Below are positions 34,477 through 42,623 of a stretch of 64,000 bases of DNA, in pieces. The number at the start of each line of letters is the position of its first letter. The stretch's first letter is position 1. Below the pieces are notes generated by a model. That model worked only from the letters and a program-made list of their open reading frames with translations, ran no database searches and was not told the DNA's origin. The position numbers and the translations under genes were made by a program. Location: positions 3,410,001 through 3,474,000 of the forward strand of contig NZ_CP006842.1 in NCBI RefSeq assembly GCF_000626675.1, written 5' to 3'. The stretch comes from Corynebacterium glyciniphilum AJ 3170. Its GTDB lineage: Bacteria > Actinomycetota > Actinomycetes > Mycobacteriales > Mycobacteriaceae.

Positions 34477-35616
34477 TCACAGTTCGAACAGCCCGGCTGC
34501 TCCCATTCCGCCGCCGATGCACATCGTGACGACCACGTACCGGGCCCCACGCCGTCGTCCTTCGCGTAGCACGTGGCCGACCATGCGGGCACCACTCATG
34601 CCGTAGGGGTGGCCGATGGCGATGGCGCCACCGTTGACGTTGTACTTCTCCGGGTCGATACCCAACTGGTCACGGCAGTACACGGCCTGCGAGGCAAAAG
34701 CCTCGTTGAGCTCCCACAGGTCGATGTCATCGACGCTGAGACCGTGCTGCTGCAGCAACTTCGGCACCGCGAAAATCGGCCCGATCCCCATCTCGTCCGG
34801 CTCACACCCGGCCACGGCGATACCGCGGTAGGTGCCCAGGGGCTCCAGTCCACGGCGTGTGGCCTCGTCCTTCTCCATGAGGACGACGGCCGCCGCGCCG
34901 TCCGAGAGCTGGGAGGCGTTGCCGGCGGAGATGGTGGCATCATGCCCGGGGCGGTCCGGCAGCACGGCCTTGAGCTTGGCCAGTCCCTCGGCCGTAGTGG
35001 ACGGCCGATTTCCTTCGTCAAGGGAGAGCCCTCCCAGCGGGACGATCTCGTCGTCGAACAGGCCTGCCTCCTGTGCAGCGGCCGTCCGTCGCTGGGATTC
35101 CAGGGCGTACTCGTCTTGCACCTGCCGCGAGACGGAGAAACGCTCCGCCACGTTCTCCGCGGTCTCCAGCATCGGGATGTAGACGTCGTGCCCGTTCTCC
35201 TTCAGCCACGGATCGACGGCGCGGTAGGTGTTGCGGTGGTCGTTCTGGACGAGACTGATCGACTCGACGCCCCCGCCGACGGCGATCTGCAGGCCGTCGA
35301 CCATGATCTCCTTCGCCGCCGTCGCCACGGCCATCAGGCCGGACGCGCACTGCCGGTCAACGGTCATTCCCGGTACTGAGACGGGTAACCCGGCGCGCAG
35401 GGCTGACTGACGTGCGACATTGTAGCCCGTGGACCCCTCCTGCATGGCGCAGCCGAGGATGACCTCCTCCACGTCTGACGGGTCGAGACCAGCCCTCTCT
35501 ACGGCGGCGGCGATCGCATGTCCGGCGAGCTCCTGACCCTGGGTGTCACTGAAGGCACCCTTGTAGGCACGGCCGATAGGGGTGCGTGCGGTGGAAACCA
35601 CCACTGCTTCTCTCAT
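34477..35616 (-). CDS. Acetyl-CoA C-acyltransferase (thiolase)
   Basis: Thiolases cleave 3-ketoacyl-CoA to acetyl-CoA plus a shortened acyl-CoA. The 379-residue protein carries the nucleophilic Cys in [14 protein letters not shown] (about residue 90), [19 protein letters not shown] (His) and [13 protein letters not shown] (second Cys). It is in the six-gene operon, so it probably performs the final beta-oxidation step for the imported acid. Confidence 0.93.
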   Translation of the reverse strand: MREAVVVSTARTPIGRAYKGAFSDTQGQELAGHAIAAAVERAGLDPSDVEEVILGCAMQEGSTGYNVARQSALRAGLPVSVPGMTVDRQCASGLMAVATAAKEIMVDGLQIAVGGGVESISLVQNDHRNTYRAVDPWLKENGHDVYIPMLETAENVAERFSVSRQVQDEYALESQRRTAAAQEAGLFDDEIVPLGGLSLDEGNRPSTTAEGLAKLKAVLPDRPGHDATISAGNASQLSDGAAAVVLMEKDEATRRGLEPLGTYRGIAVAGCEPDEMGIGPIFAVPKLLQQHGLSVDDIDLWELNEAFASQAVYCRDQLGIDPEKYNVNGGAIAIGHPYGMSGARMVGHVLREGRRRGARYVVVTMCIGGGMGAAGLFEL

Positions 35617-35636
35617 GCTGCTCAGTTCTCCTTGGT

Positions 35637-36443
35637 TCAGTTCTGTGTGTTGATCGGGTCGTACATGGCGACGGACATCGTGGACGTCAGCCCGCCGTCG
35701 AGGGGGATGGTCGTGCCGGTGATGAAGGAGCTCGCCGGAGACAACAAGAACGTCACGAGGCCGATGATGTCCTCAGGTCGCCCCAACCGCCCGAGAGGGT
35801 TCGCTCTGTTCATCTCCTCACCACGTTCGTCGATGACCCACTTCATCATCTTCGTCGGAAACGGCCCGGGAGCGATGGCATTCACCAGAATCGACGGGGC
35901 CAGCGTGGATGCCATGTGCTTGGTCAGGTGGTGCACCGCCGCCTTGGAGGCGGAGTAGGAGTAGTTCTCGTAGTTCGGGACAGCCAGGCCATCGATGGAA
36001 CCAATGTTGATGATGCGGGACGGATCAGCACCCGCGCCGGCCTCAAGCAACGGACGCACGAGCTGAGCGAGCACAAACGGGGTCTTGACGTTCACCCCGA
36101 GCACCTTGTCCCAGGCGGAGGGCGGAAATTCGTCGAAGGCGGCGCCCCAGGTCGCACCGGCATTGTTGACCAGGCCGTCGAGGTGGTTGGTGTGGCTTCT
36201 GACCTGCTCGGCGAGTTCCCGGCATCCTTCTTCGGTCGAGATGTCCGCGGCGATCGCGTGGACGTTCCCGTACTCCGAGAGCGCCTGCTGAGCGTCCTCC
36301 GCAGCATCGGTTTTACGGGTGGACACCAGGACGGTGGCGCCGGCGCGGAGAAGCCCTTCGGCGATCATCAGGCCGATGCCCCGTGCACCACCGGTGACCA
36401 GGACGGTGCGTCCTGAGATGTCGAAGTAGTTCGTGGTGGTCAT
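35637..36443 (-). CDS. Short-chain dehydrogenase/reductase
   Basis: The 268-residue SDR has [31 protein letters not shown], and [11 protein letters not shown] as its catalytic Tyr-Lys. The ending [29 protein letters not shown] is typical of FabG-like enzymes. It overlaps the CoA ligase gene by four bases (ATGA). Likely function: oxidation of a hydroxyacyl intermediate or ring hydroxyl group in the operon's pathway (inference). Confidence 0.9.
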   Translation of the reverse strand: MTTTNYFDISGRTVLVTGGARGIGLMIAEGLLRAGATVLVSTRKTDAAEDAQQALSEYGNVHAIAADISTEEGCRELAEQVRSHTNHLDGLVNNAGATWGAAFDEFPPSAWDKVLGVNVKTPFVLAQLVRPLLEAGAGADPSRIINIGSIDGLAVPNYENYSYSASKAAVHHLTKHMASTLAPSILVNAIAPGPFPTKMMKWVIDERGEEMNRANPLGRLGRPEDIIGLVTFLLSPASSFITGTTIPLDGGLTSTMSVAMYDPINTQN

Positions 36444-37951
36444 GATGCCTTTCTGGAATCGTCGGTGTTTCCGAGGGTAGCTAGCCTGGCCGCGCGAAGT
36501 GCGGGTCTCCGCACTTTGCCGGCATCGTCGCGGAGAGGTTCGCTGACAGTCTCGTAGGTCTTCGGCAGCTTGTTGCGTGACAGACGATCGCCGAGGAACT
36601 GCGTTATGTCGTCGTCTGCGACCCCTTTGCCGGTGGTGTTGATGATGGCGTGCAGCCGGTTGCCCGTGTCCGGGTCCGGGAGGCCGATGATGACCGCGGT
36701 AAGTACTCGGGGATGCTCCATCAGTGCCGCCTCGACCTCGGCAGGGTAGATATTCACGCCACCAACGGTGACCATGTCGGAGCTGCGGTCGTGGAGGTAG
36801 AGGTAGCCGTCGGTGTCGAAGTGGCCCATGTCGCCCAGTGACGACCAGCCACCGTGTGTCCTCGGTTCCGCACCGATGTAGTGGTACGTCGGCGGCATGC
36901 CCTCCGGCGGGCGCATAAATACCTCACCTGCAACATCGGGTTCGGTGATCTCGTTGCCGTCATCATCCAACAGGATGATCTCTCCCCAGGTGACGGCACC
37001 GATCGACCCTGGGTGCTCCAGCCATTCATCGCCGCGGATGGTGCAGCCGGCCTCTGCTTCTGTACCGGCGTACAGCTCCCAGAGACGCTCGGCCCCCACC
37101 CACTCGATCCATTCCCGCTTCAGCCAGGCTGGGCAGGGTTCTGCGCAATGCCAGAAAGACCGCACAGACGCCAATGAGTACGACGCCCGGATATTCTCGG
37201 GCAGGGCCATGATCCGGCGCATCATCGTGGGAACGAGGTAGATCCAGGTGGCGCCGAAACGGTCAGTCTCCGCCAGGGTGCCCTCGGCGTCGAACTTGTT
37301 CAGCAGGGACACGGAACCGCCACGGAAGATACTGCACAGCGCTGTGTTCAGTGGCGCGTTGTGGAACAGGGGCGCGGTGATCAGCGACCTTTCCCGTGGC
37401 CCGATACCCCAGAAGGTCGGGTCGACGTCCGAGGTGACAGCCTCCCGGCCCGACAGGATGATCTTCGGCCGCCCCGTGGAACCGCCCGAGACGGGGGCCT
37501 TCCAGGCGATGGCGGTCTGCGGGTCCAGGCTGTCCTCAGACTGTCGCTCAGCCAGCTCCGGTAAGGTCACGGTGCCGGGGAGGTCGGGGCCGCTGCCGTC
37601 CTCGGCGACGATGACGGCAGCAGGGTTACCGAGGTCCAGGATTGCTGTCAGTTCGTGCAGCGTCATCCGTGGCGAGAGCACCTGCGGGCTGGCGCCTGCC
37701 TTATAACAGGCGAAGATCGCCAGGATCAGGTCGATGGAATTGGGGATCAACAGCGAGACGATGCGGCCGCGCTCCGAACCTTTCTCTCTCAGGCCACGGG
37801 CGATCCCGTTGCTCCGTCGATCCAGCTCCAGCCAGGTCAGCGTCTCCCCACCGGCTTCCGCAACCACTGTGTCCGGCATCTCCGCCGCATAGAAGCCGGG
37901 GATCCCCGACAACGGGAAACCGAGTTCGGGCTCTGCGTACTGTTCGGTCAC
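36440..37951 (-). CDS. Acyl-CoA synthetase (AMP-binding)
   Basis: This 503-residue ANL-family enzyme activates a carboxylic acid to its CoA ester. The P-loop is SGGSTGRPKI, the adenine-binding WELYAGTEAEAG, and the ATP/hinge region YLYLHDRSSDMVTVGGVNIYP. The C-terminal catalytic Lys would lie in SRNKLPKTYE. The SGGSTGRPK form of the P-loop is one I associate with ligases for cyclic or steroid-type acids (BaiB-like), so a polycyclic or aromatic-derived acid is possible. It overlaps the MFS gene upstream and the SDR gene downstream by four bases each. Confidence 0.9.
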   Translation of the reverse strand: MTEQYAEPELGFPLSGIPGFYAAEMPDTVVAEAGGETLTWLELDRRSNGIARGLREKGSERGRIVSLLIPNSIDLILAIFACYKAGASPQVLSPRMTLHELTAILDLGNPAAVIVAEDGSGPDLPGTVTLPELAERQSEDSLDPQTAIAWKAPVSGGSTGRPKIILSGREAVTSDVDPTFWGIGPRERSLITAPLFHNAPLNTALCSIFRGGSVSLLNKFDAEGTLAETDRFGATWIYLVPTMMRRIMALPENIRASYSLASVRSFWHCAEPCPAWLKREWIEWVGAERLWELYAGTEAEAGCTIRGDEWLEHPGSIGAVTWGEIILLDDDGNEITEPDVAGEVFMRPPEGMPPTYHYIGAEPRTHGGWSSLGDMGHFDTDGYLYLHDRSSDMVTVGGVNIYPAEVEAALMEHPRVLTAVIIGLPDPDTGNRLHAIINTTGKGVADDDITQFLGDRLSRNKLPKTYETVSEPLRDDAGKVRRPALRAARLATLGNTDDSRKAS

Positions 37952-39387
37952 TGCTTCTCCTTGAGGTCTACGTTGGGTTCGCGCGCATCGCCGACATAGC
38001 GGTCATTGATATCCGATTGTCGGAATGTGGTCTGTGTGGCCGCTGCCAGCGCTGCTTCCTTGGCCATCGCCCGGTCCTCACTCTTCAGGGCCCTGCCCAA
38101 TCCGATGGCCAGGAGCCCACCGATGATGGAGACGGCGATGATGATCCAGAAACCGGTGGTGGGTGTGCCGGACGCGGTCTCCGCCAGGCCGAAGACATAG
38201 GGGCCGACGAATCCTCCCGTCAGTCCGACCGTGTTGATGAACGCCAGGCCAGCGGCGGCCATCAGTCCGGTCATCCGGGGCATCGCCACCGACCAGAACA
38301 ACGGCAGGGTCCCGATGAACAGGAAGCCCAGGACTCCGATGAGGACGATGCGGATCACCGGGGAGGACGTCATGAGGAACAGCGCAGCGGCGACGGCACA
38401 GCCGATGGCGAGGTAGCCGATAATCGCAGATTCGTTGGTGTAGCGTTTCGCGATCCTGGGGATGAGAAGGACACCGATGGTTCCACCGATGCCGGTGACG
38501 CCACTAAGCAGACCGACCGTGAACGTGCTGTTGACGTTCATCTCCTCGACAATGGAGGGGACGTTGAAGGTGACGCCGTTGTTCGTGACCTGGTTGAGGA
38601 AGTAGATCAGGCCAACGAGGAGGATGAAGGGACGTCCGAAGGCGACCTTGATGTTGCCTTTGAGAGAATGGCGTTCATGGGCCTCATCCCCGCCGGTGGC
38701 GGCGTCGGTGAGGGCGTCGGCCTCCTCCTGGCTCAACCACGCGGCGGTCTGCGGCTTGTCCGGCAGCATGACCAGGATGACGAACCCGACGAGGATGGTC
38801 AGTGCTCCCTCAACCAGGAACATCCACTGCCAACCGTGGAGACCCAGAGTGTCCTGCATCCCCATCAATGCCCCACCCATGGGGCCGCCGAAGAAGATGC
38901 CGAGCGTCGCAGCGAGATAGGTGTACCCGATAGCGGTCGCCCGGTCTTTCTGGGCGAACCACTGCGTGATCATGAACATCATGGCCGGGAACAGCCCCGC
39001 CTCAGCGGCGCCGAGCAGAATCCGGAGCAGGTAGAAGGTGATGTCGTTGTTCACGAACATCATCAAGGCGGTGACAGTGCCCCAGCTCACCGCGATACGG
39101 AAGATCCACCGGCGGGGCCCGACCCGGAACATGATGAGGTTGCTGGGGACCTCGAGGAAGGCGTAGGTGATGAAGAACAGCCCGGCGCCGAGGCCGAAGG
39201 CCGCCACACTGATGCCGACATCGGCCTGCAACTGGGTTTTCGCCATGGCGATATTGGTGCGGTCCACATAGGACATGAAGTAGGCGAGGCACAGGATCGG
39301 CAGGAGCCGGAGCATGGCTTTGCGCGTGGCGATGGTGTGGATGGATCCCAGGGCGGCGGGAGCGTTCTTGATCGACACAGGACTCAC
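37948..39387 (-). CDS. MFS transporter, anion:cation symporter type
   Basis: The 479-residue protein has 12 membrane helices. FMSYVDRTNIAMAK after the first helix is the mark of the ACS family, whose members import organic acids such as phthalate, hexuronates and hydroxyphenylacetate with protons. The hydrophilic loop and C-terminal tail (about 40 residues) are charged. Its location between a dehydrogenase and the CoA ligase indicates import of the operon's substrate. Start ATG overlaps the upstream stop by four bases. Confidence 0.9.
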   Translation of the reverse strand: MSPVSIKNAPAALGSIHTIATRKAMLRLLPILCLAYFMSYVDRTNIAMAKTQLQADVGISVAAFGLGAGLFFITYAFLEVPSNLIMFRVGPRRWIFRIAVSWGTVTALMMFVNNDITFYLLRILLGAAEAGLFPAMMFMITQWFAQKDRATAIGYTYLAATLGIFFGGPMGGALMGMQDTLGLHGWQWMFLVEGALTILVGFVILVMLPDKPQTAAWLSQEEADALTDAATGGDEAHERHSLKGNIKVAFGRPFILLVGLIYFLNQVTNNGVTFNVPSIVEEMNVNSTFTVGLLSGVTGIGGTIGVLLIPRIAKRYTNESAIIGYLAIGCAVAAALFLMTSSPVIRIVLIGVLGFLFIGTLPLFWSVAMPRMTGLMAAAGLAFINTVGLTGGFVGPYVFGLAETASGTPTTGFWIIIAVSIIGGLLAIGLGRALKSEDRAMAKEAALAAATQTTFRQSDINDRYVGDAREPNVDLKEKQ

Positions 39388-40274
39388 CTCTCCGCGCCGA
39401 CGACGACGGACGATTCGGTCACGATCCGCACGTAGAGTGCAGTCTGGTCGAAGGCCGATCCGAGTGTGTGGGGATTACCGAGATCCGAGATCTCGTCCCA
39501 TCGGGCAGCAATGCCCTCGGCGGTACATTCCTCGGGAGGCAAGGCCACGGGCTCGGCCTCGAGCATGCGGGAGACGGCGAAGACACCGGCACCTGCACCG
39601 AGGATGACGCCGGTCGGTGCGTCCGGCGAGACGAGGAAGACGGCGCCGGGGGCGACGGTCTCGGGGCCGAGCTTGGCCGCGGCGTCTTCGTCGATCAGCC
39701 CGTCAGTCATCTGCGTGGCAGCCGTCGGCGCCAGAGCGTTGACTTTGATTCCCTTGCGCGCACCCTCGATGGCGAGCACGTTGGCCAGTCCGACCAGGGC
39801 GGACTTCGCCGCGCCGTAGTTGGCTTGGCCGAAGTTTCCGTAGATACCGGAGGCCGAGGTGGTCATGAGGATTCGCCCGTAACCCTGCTCGACCATGTGG
39901 GGCCACGCTGCCTTGGTGCAGTTGACCGACCCCATGAGGTGGACGTCCACGACCGTGCGAAAGTCGGCGAGTTCCATCTTCGCGAAGCTCTTGTCGCGGA
40001 GGATGCCGGCGTTGTTGATGAGGATGTCGATGCGGCCCCACCGTTGTACCGCGGCCTCGATCATCGCCGCGGAGGCATCGACATCGGAGACATCGGCGTC
40101 GCTGGCGATGGCTTCTCCGCCCGCCGAGATGATCTCATCGACCACCGCACCGGCGTTTCCGAGGTCGTTGACCACGACTTTGACACCGCGTTCCGCCAGC
40201 GCGAGGGCGTGGGCCCTGCCCAGTCCCCCACCTGCGCCGGTGATGACGGCAACCTGTCCTGCAAACTCTTCCAT
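39384..40274 (-). CDS. SDR-family hydroxyacyl-CoA dehydrogenase-like protein
   Basis: The 296-residue protein has GQVAVITGAGGGLGRAHALALAERGVKVVVNDLG, NNAGILRDKSFAKM, and YGAAKSALVGLANVLAIEG. This pattern (VVNDLG and RDKSF) is that of the dehydrogenase half of multifunctional enzyme type 2, which oxidises (3R)-hydroxyacyl-CoA. It is the first gene of the six-gene operon. The operator palindrome at 40301-40316 is 26 bp upstream of the start. Confidence 0.9.
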   Translation of the reverse strand: MEEFAGQVAVITGAGGGLGRAHALALAERGVKVVVNDLGNAGAVVDEIISAGGEAIASDADVSDVDASAAMIEAAVQRWGRIDILINNAGILRDKSFAKMELADFRTVVDVHLMGSVNCTKAAWPHMVEQGYGRILMTTSASGIYGNFGQANYGAAKSALVGLANVLAIEGARKGIKVNALAPTAATQMTDGLIDEDAAAKLGPETVAPGAVFLVSPDAPTGVILGAGAGVFAVSRMLEAEPVALPPEECTAEGIAARWDEISDLGNPHTLGSAFDQTALYVRIVTESSVVVGAER

Positions 40275-40300
40275 GTCACGCCTCTCTCGTTTCCACCTGC

Positions 40301-40316
40301 AATACTAACGAGTATT
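40301..40316. promoter_or_regulatory. TetR-type operator AATACT-AACG-AGTATT
   Basis: A 16-bp perfect inverted repeat with four-base centre lies 26 bp upstream of the start codon of the first operon gene. The ACT-N4-AGT core is common in TetR operators. The operon's last gene encodes a TetR regulator, the natural candidate to bind here. Confidence 0.7.
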
Positions 40317-40584
40317 ATGTGACGCTAGTCTCACCAGTGTCAAGATTTTGTTGTGTGACACGTTCTCGCCGGTGTCTTCGTGTCTGCCCCCCGGCAGATC
40401 CCCCCCGCACCGTCTTCCCTGGGAGGCACGATCAGCACCTGGTACCGGGCAGCCGAACATGTCCGCGGGAGTCTTGGACACCAGCTGCCCATCCCCATCG
40501 CACGCAACTGCCGGTGAATCAACGCCGTTCGCCCGTGCCCCCTCTCATCCCGGTAGAGGCGCAGCCGGGGTCGAAAAGTCCGGA
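40317..40584. other. Gene-free spacer between catabolic operon and lipoprotein gene
   Basis: No open reading with a ribosome site or recognisable family lies here. The right part of the operon promoter may extend to about 40340. I see no hairpin. Confidence 0.35.
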
Positions 40585-41367
40585 CTACCCAGAAAGTGTC
40601 CTGACCTGCGCAGCAGCCAACGTATCCAGTTCTTCCTGCATCCCTGGTACAGACGAGGACACAAGGAACGTCGTATCTCCCACGGTACCCACGACGATAT
40701 CCGCCGTCGCATCGTCGGCGGGACCTCCAGCGACCATCTGGCCTTCCTCCACTGAGGTCGACAACTGCGCTGCCGCGAGGGTGTCAGCCCCTTCGATCTC
40801 GAGGTCACGCGACTCGGCGGTGTACCGCATCGTGGTGGCATAGTCCCCCTCGCCGCCGGTGCGAGTGAACTCGGAGCAGTTGTCCATGTCCACCGGCGCC
40901 CCAAGGGCACCAGAGGTATCCACGAACACCATGATTTCGCGCTCAGAATCACCGTCGGCGGACGTATCGTCGGCAAAGCTGGCTATCGCCGCTGAGGGCG
41001 CATCACCACCTAACAAGGGGAAAACATCACCGACGCTTGTCGACAGCGCTGCACACTCTTCCGGGGTGACCGAGCCCTGGATCGAGGGGAACTCCGGAAC
41101 GGAGAACAGGTCGGCGGTCTCAGCGAACTCCGCTGTCAGATCGGTCCTGACAAAACCTTCGGGTGTGTCCTGATCGCCGACAAGTAGCGAAGAGTGGTCT
41201 CCGTGCTGTTCTGCAGACTCGACGCCGGATGATGCAGCCCCGCTCGCCGAGGCGGGGATGCTCGACACTGTCGTGGCTGAATCATCTCCAGTGCAGGCGG
41301 TCAGGCCCAGCACCGCGGTCATCGTTACGGCAGCACAAGCACCCGTGCGGGGAAAGAAGTTGGTCAT
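40585..41367 (-). CDS. Secreted lipoprotein of unknown function
   Basis: A 260-residue precursor with a lipobox (AVLGLTAC) after a short signal peptide; the Cys would be near residue 25. A Ser/Ala-rich spacer follows, then a beta-rich domain with paired Cys (EECAALS and MDNCSEF) likely bridged. It resembles the DUF5642/PknH-sensor-like lipoproteins of mycobacteria in length and Cys pattern, which is a weak match. ATG 41367 has an AAGGAG site. It is anchored on the outer face of the cytoplasmic membrane. Confidence 0.75.
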   Translation of the reverse strand: MTNFFPRTGACAAVTMTAVLGLTACTGDDSATTVSSIPASASGAASSGVESAEQHGDHSSLLVGDQDTPEGFVRTDLTAEFAETADLFSVPEFPSIQGSVTPEECAALSTSVGDVFPLLGGDAPSAAIASFADDTSADGDSEREIMVFVDTSGALGAPVDMDNCSEFTRTGGEGDYATTMRYTAESRDLEIEGADTLAAAQLSTSVEEGQMVAGGPADDATADIVVGTVGDTTFLVSSSVPGMQEELDTLAAAQVRTLSG

Positions 41368-41398
41368 AGTGCTCCTTTGATCCAGTAGAAATGCACAG

Positions 41399-42397
41399 TC
41401 AGAGGGTCTCGCGCAGAGTGTTGAACAAGGAGTTCAGATAGTCCTCCTTAAACTGGTACCCCTGCCCGGAATTGACGAGGAATCCATTACCCACGCGATC
41501 GTCCCACCACATATTCAGCTTAAATCGAGAATAGTTAAACCCCATATAGTTTTCGCCAGTGCTGAAGCAGTCTTTAATTATGGTGTCGAAATTCGGAGAA
41601 CTCGTCTCTTTCCGGCCAAATGCAAAATCATCAAAATTCCACACTGGCCTATAGCCACTAAGTAGCCACATGAATATATCGAGTAATATCTTTGAGTTCT
41701 CATCAGAACCGATGGCATATGGCTTCTCTTGAGAGACTTTCTGAGCGGCGGCAGCCCGCACTAATTCCTCGGCATCTCGGACAGGGGCGGTGTCAACCAT
41801 GCGGATCAGATCTTCAGAAAGTGCACCTTTCTTTGCGCCCTCAACGGGAGTAAGTTGCGGGGTGCCGTAGTCCCTACCTGAGGGGCTTTCTGTATCTTGT
41901 TGGACATTGCCAATAAATTGATCGAACGTGTCGGAAATCTTGGTTATCTGCCCGTTGATCTCATCGTCGACATAAAGAACCGAGCCTGGAGGATATCCTT
42001 CGAGATAATAGTTGATGACAAAATAACCGTGCATTCCGCTGTTTGAGGTCGCGAAAAGAAGAACTGAATCAGGAATTTGATATTCGTCAGCGAGGAACGG
42101 AACAACACTGTCAATATTGTTATCGGATCCGTTAGTTGTTGCCCCGTTTCCCCACATCTGATCGATATGAAATACCTCATCATCTCTACTGGAAGAATGT
42201 GAGTCAAGAATTACTCGAGTATTTATCCCGAGAATCCCTCCCCCGGTGGTCATGATTACCTCGCGGTAGCGTGGTGGCAGGACTTTCCCGAGGGTGGACT
42301 CAATATTCGCGAGTCTTGCCTCGTCGCATGGTTTTCCTGGGTGTGCAAATTCTAGGCTGCGATCTTCTTTTCCTTCGTGCATGAATGCCCTTTTCAT
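41399..42397 (-). CDS. SMI1/KNR4 (SUKH)-domain protein, orphan immunity-type
   Basis: SUKH proteins often neutralise polymorphic toxins. In this 332-residue protein the domain spans about residues 25-160: ARLANIESTLGKVLPPRYREVI, GGGILG, FLADEYQIPDSVLLFATSNSGMHGYFV and VLYVDDEINGQITKISDTFDQFI. The rest (about 190-332) is a second helical region with several Trp. ATG 42397 is supported by GGAGGA eight bases upstream. Base composition is far lower in GC than all neighbours, so it was acquired recently. No toxin gene is next to it, and the 226-base spacer to the GH3 gene (42398-42623) shows nothing clear. Confidence 0.8.
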   Translation of the reverse strand: MKRAFMHEGKEDRSLEFAHPGKPCDEARLANIESTLGKVLPPRYREVIMTTGGGILGINTRVILDSHSSSRDDEVFHIDQMWGNGATTNGSDNNIDSVVPFLADEYQIPDSVLLFATSNSGMHGYFVINYYLEGYPPGSVLYVDDEINGQITKISDTFDQFIGNVQQDTESPSGRDYGTPQLTPVEGAKKGALSEDLIRMVDTAPVRDAEELVRAAAAQKVSQEKPYAIGSDENSKILLDIFMWLLSGYRPVWNFDDFAFGRKETSSPNFDTIIKDCFSTGENYMGFNYSRFKLNMWWDDRVGNGFLVNSGQGYQFKEDYLNSLFNTLRETL

Positions 42398-42623
42398 CTT
42401 GCTCCTCCGCCCCAGATGGCGTACCCGCAAGTATGGGGGCGGTATTGTACAAGTCCTCCTGTAGTAGCCGCGTTCTTCCAGCGTCTCATAGTGAGACCAC
42501 GCCAGCCCAACGTCCTTCCGACACTGCCCGTTCAGCAACCGGGCTATCGGACGTGTTCTGGCGATTGACCTATACGACGACGGCTGAGCCGAGAGCATCT
42601 TTGGGCGCTATTCACCGCCTTAC

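Noticed and set aside
37642..39435. 597-codon open reading on the plus strand
   Set aside because: It is antisense to the MFS transporter gene and of low complexity (Asp/Glu/Gly/His-rich).
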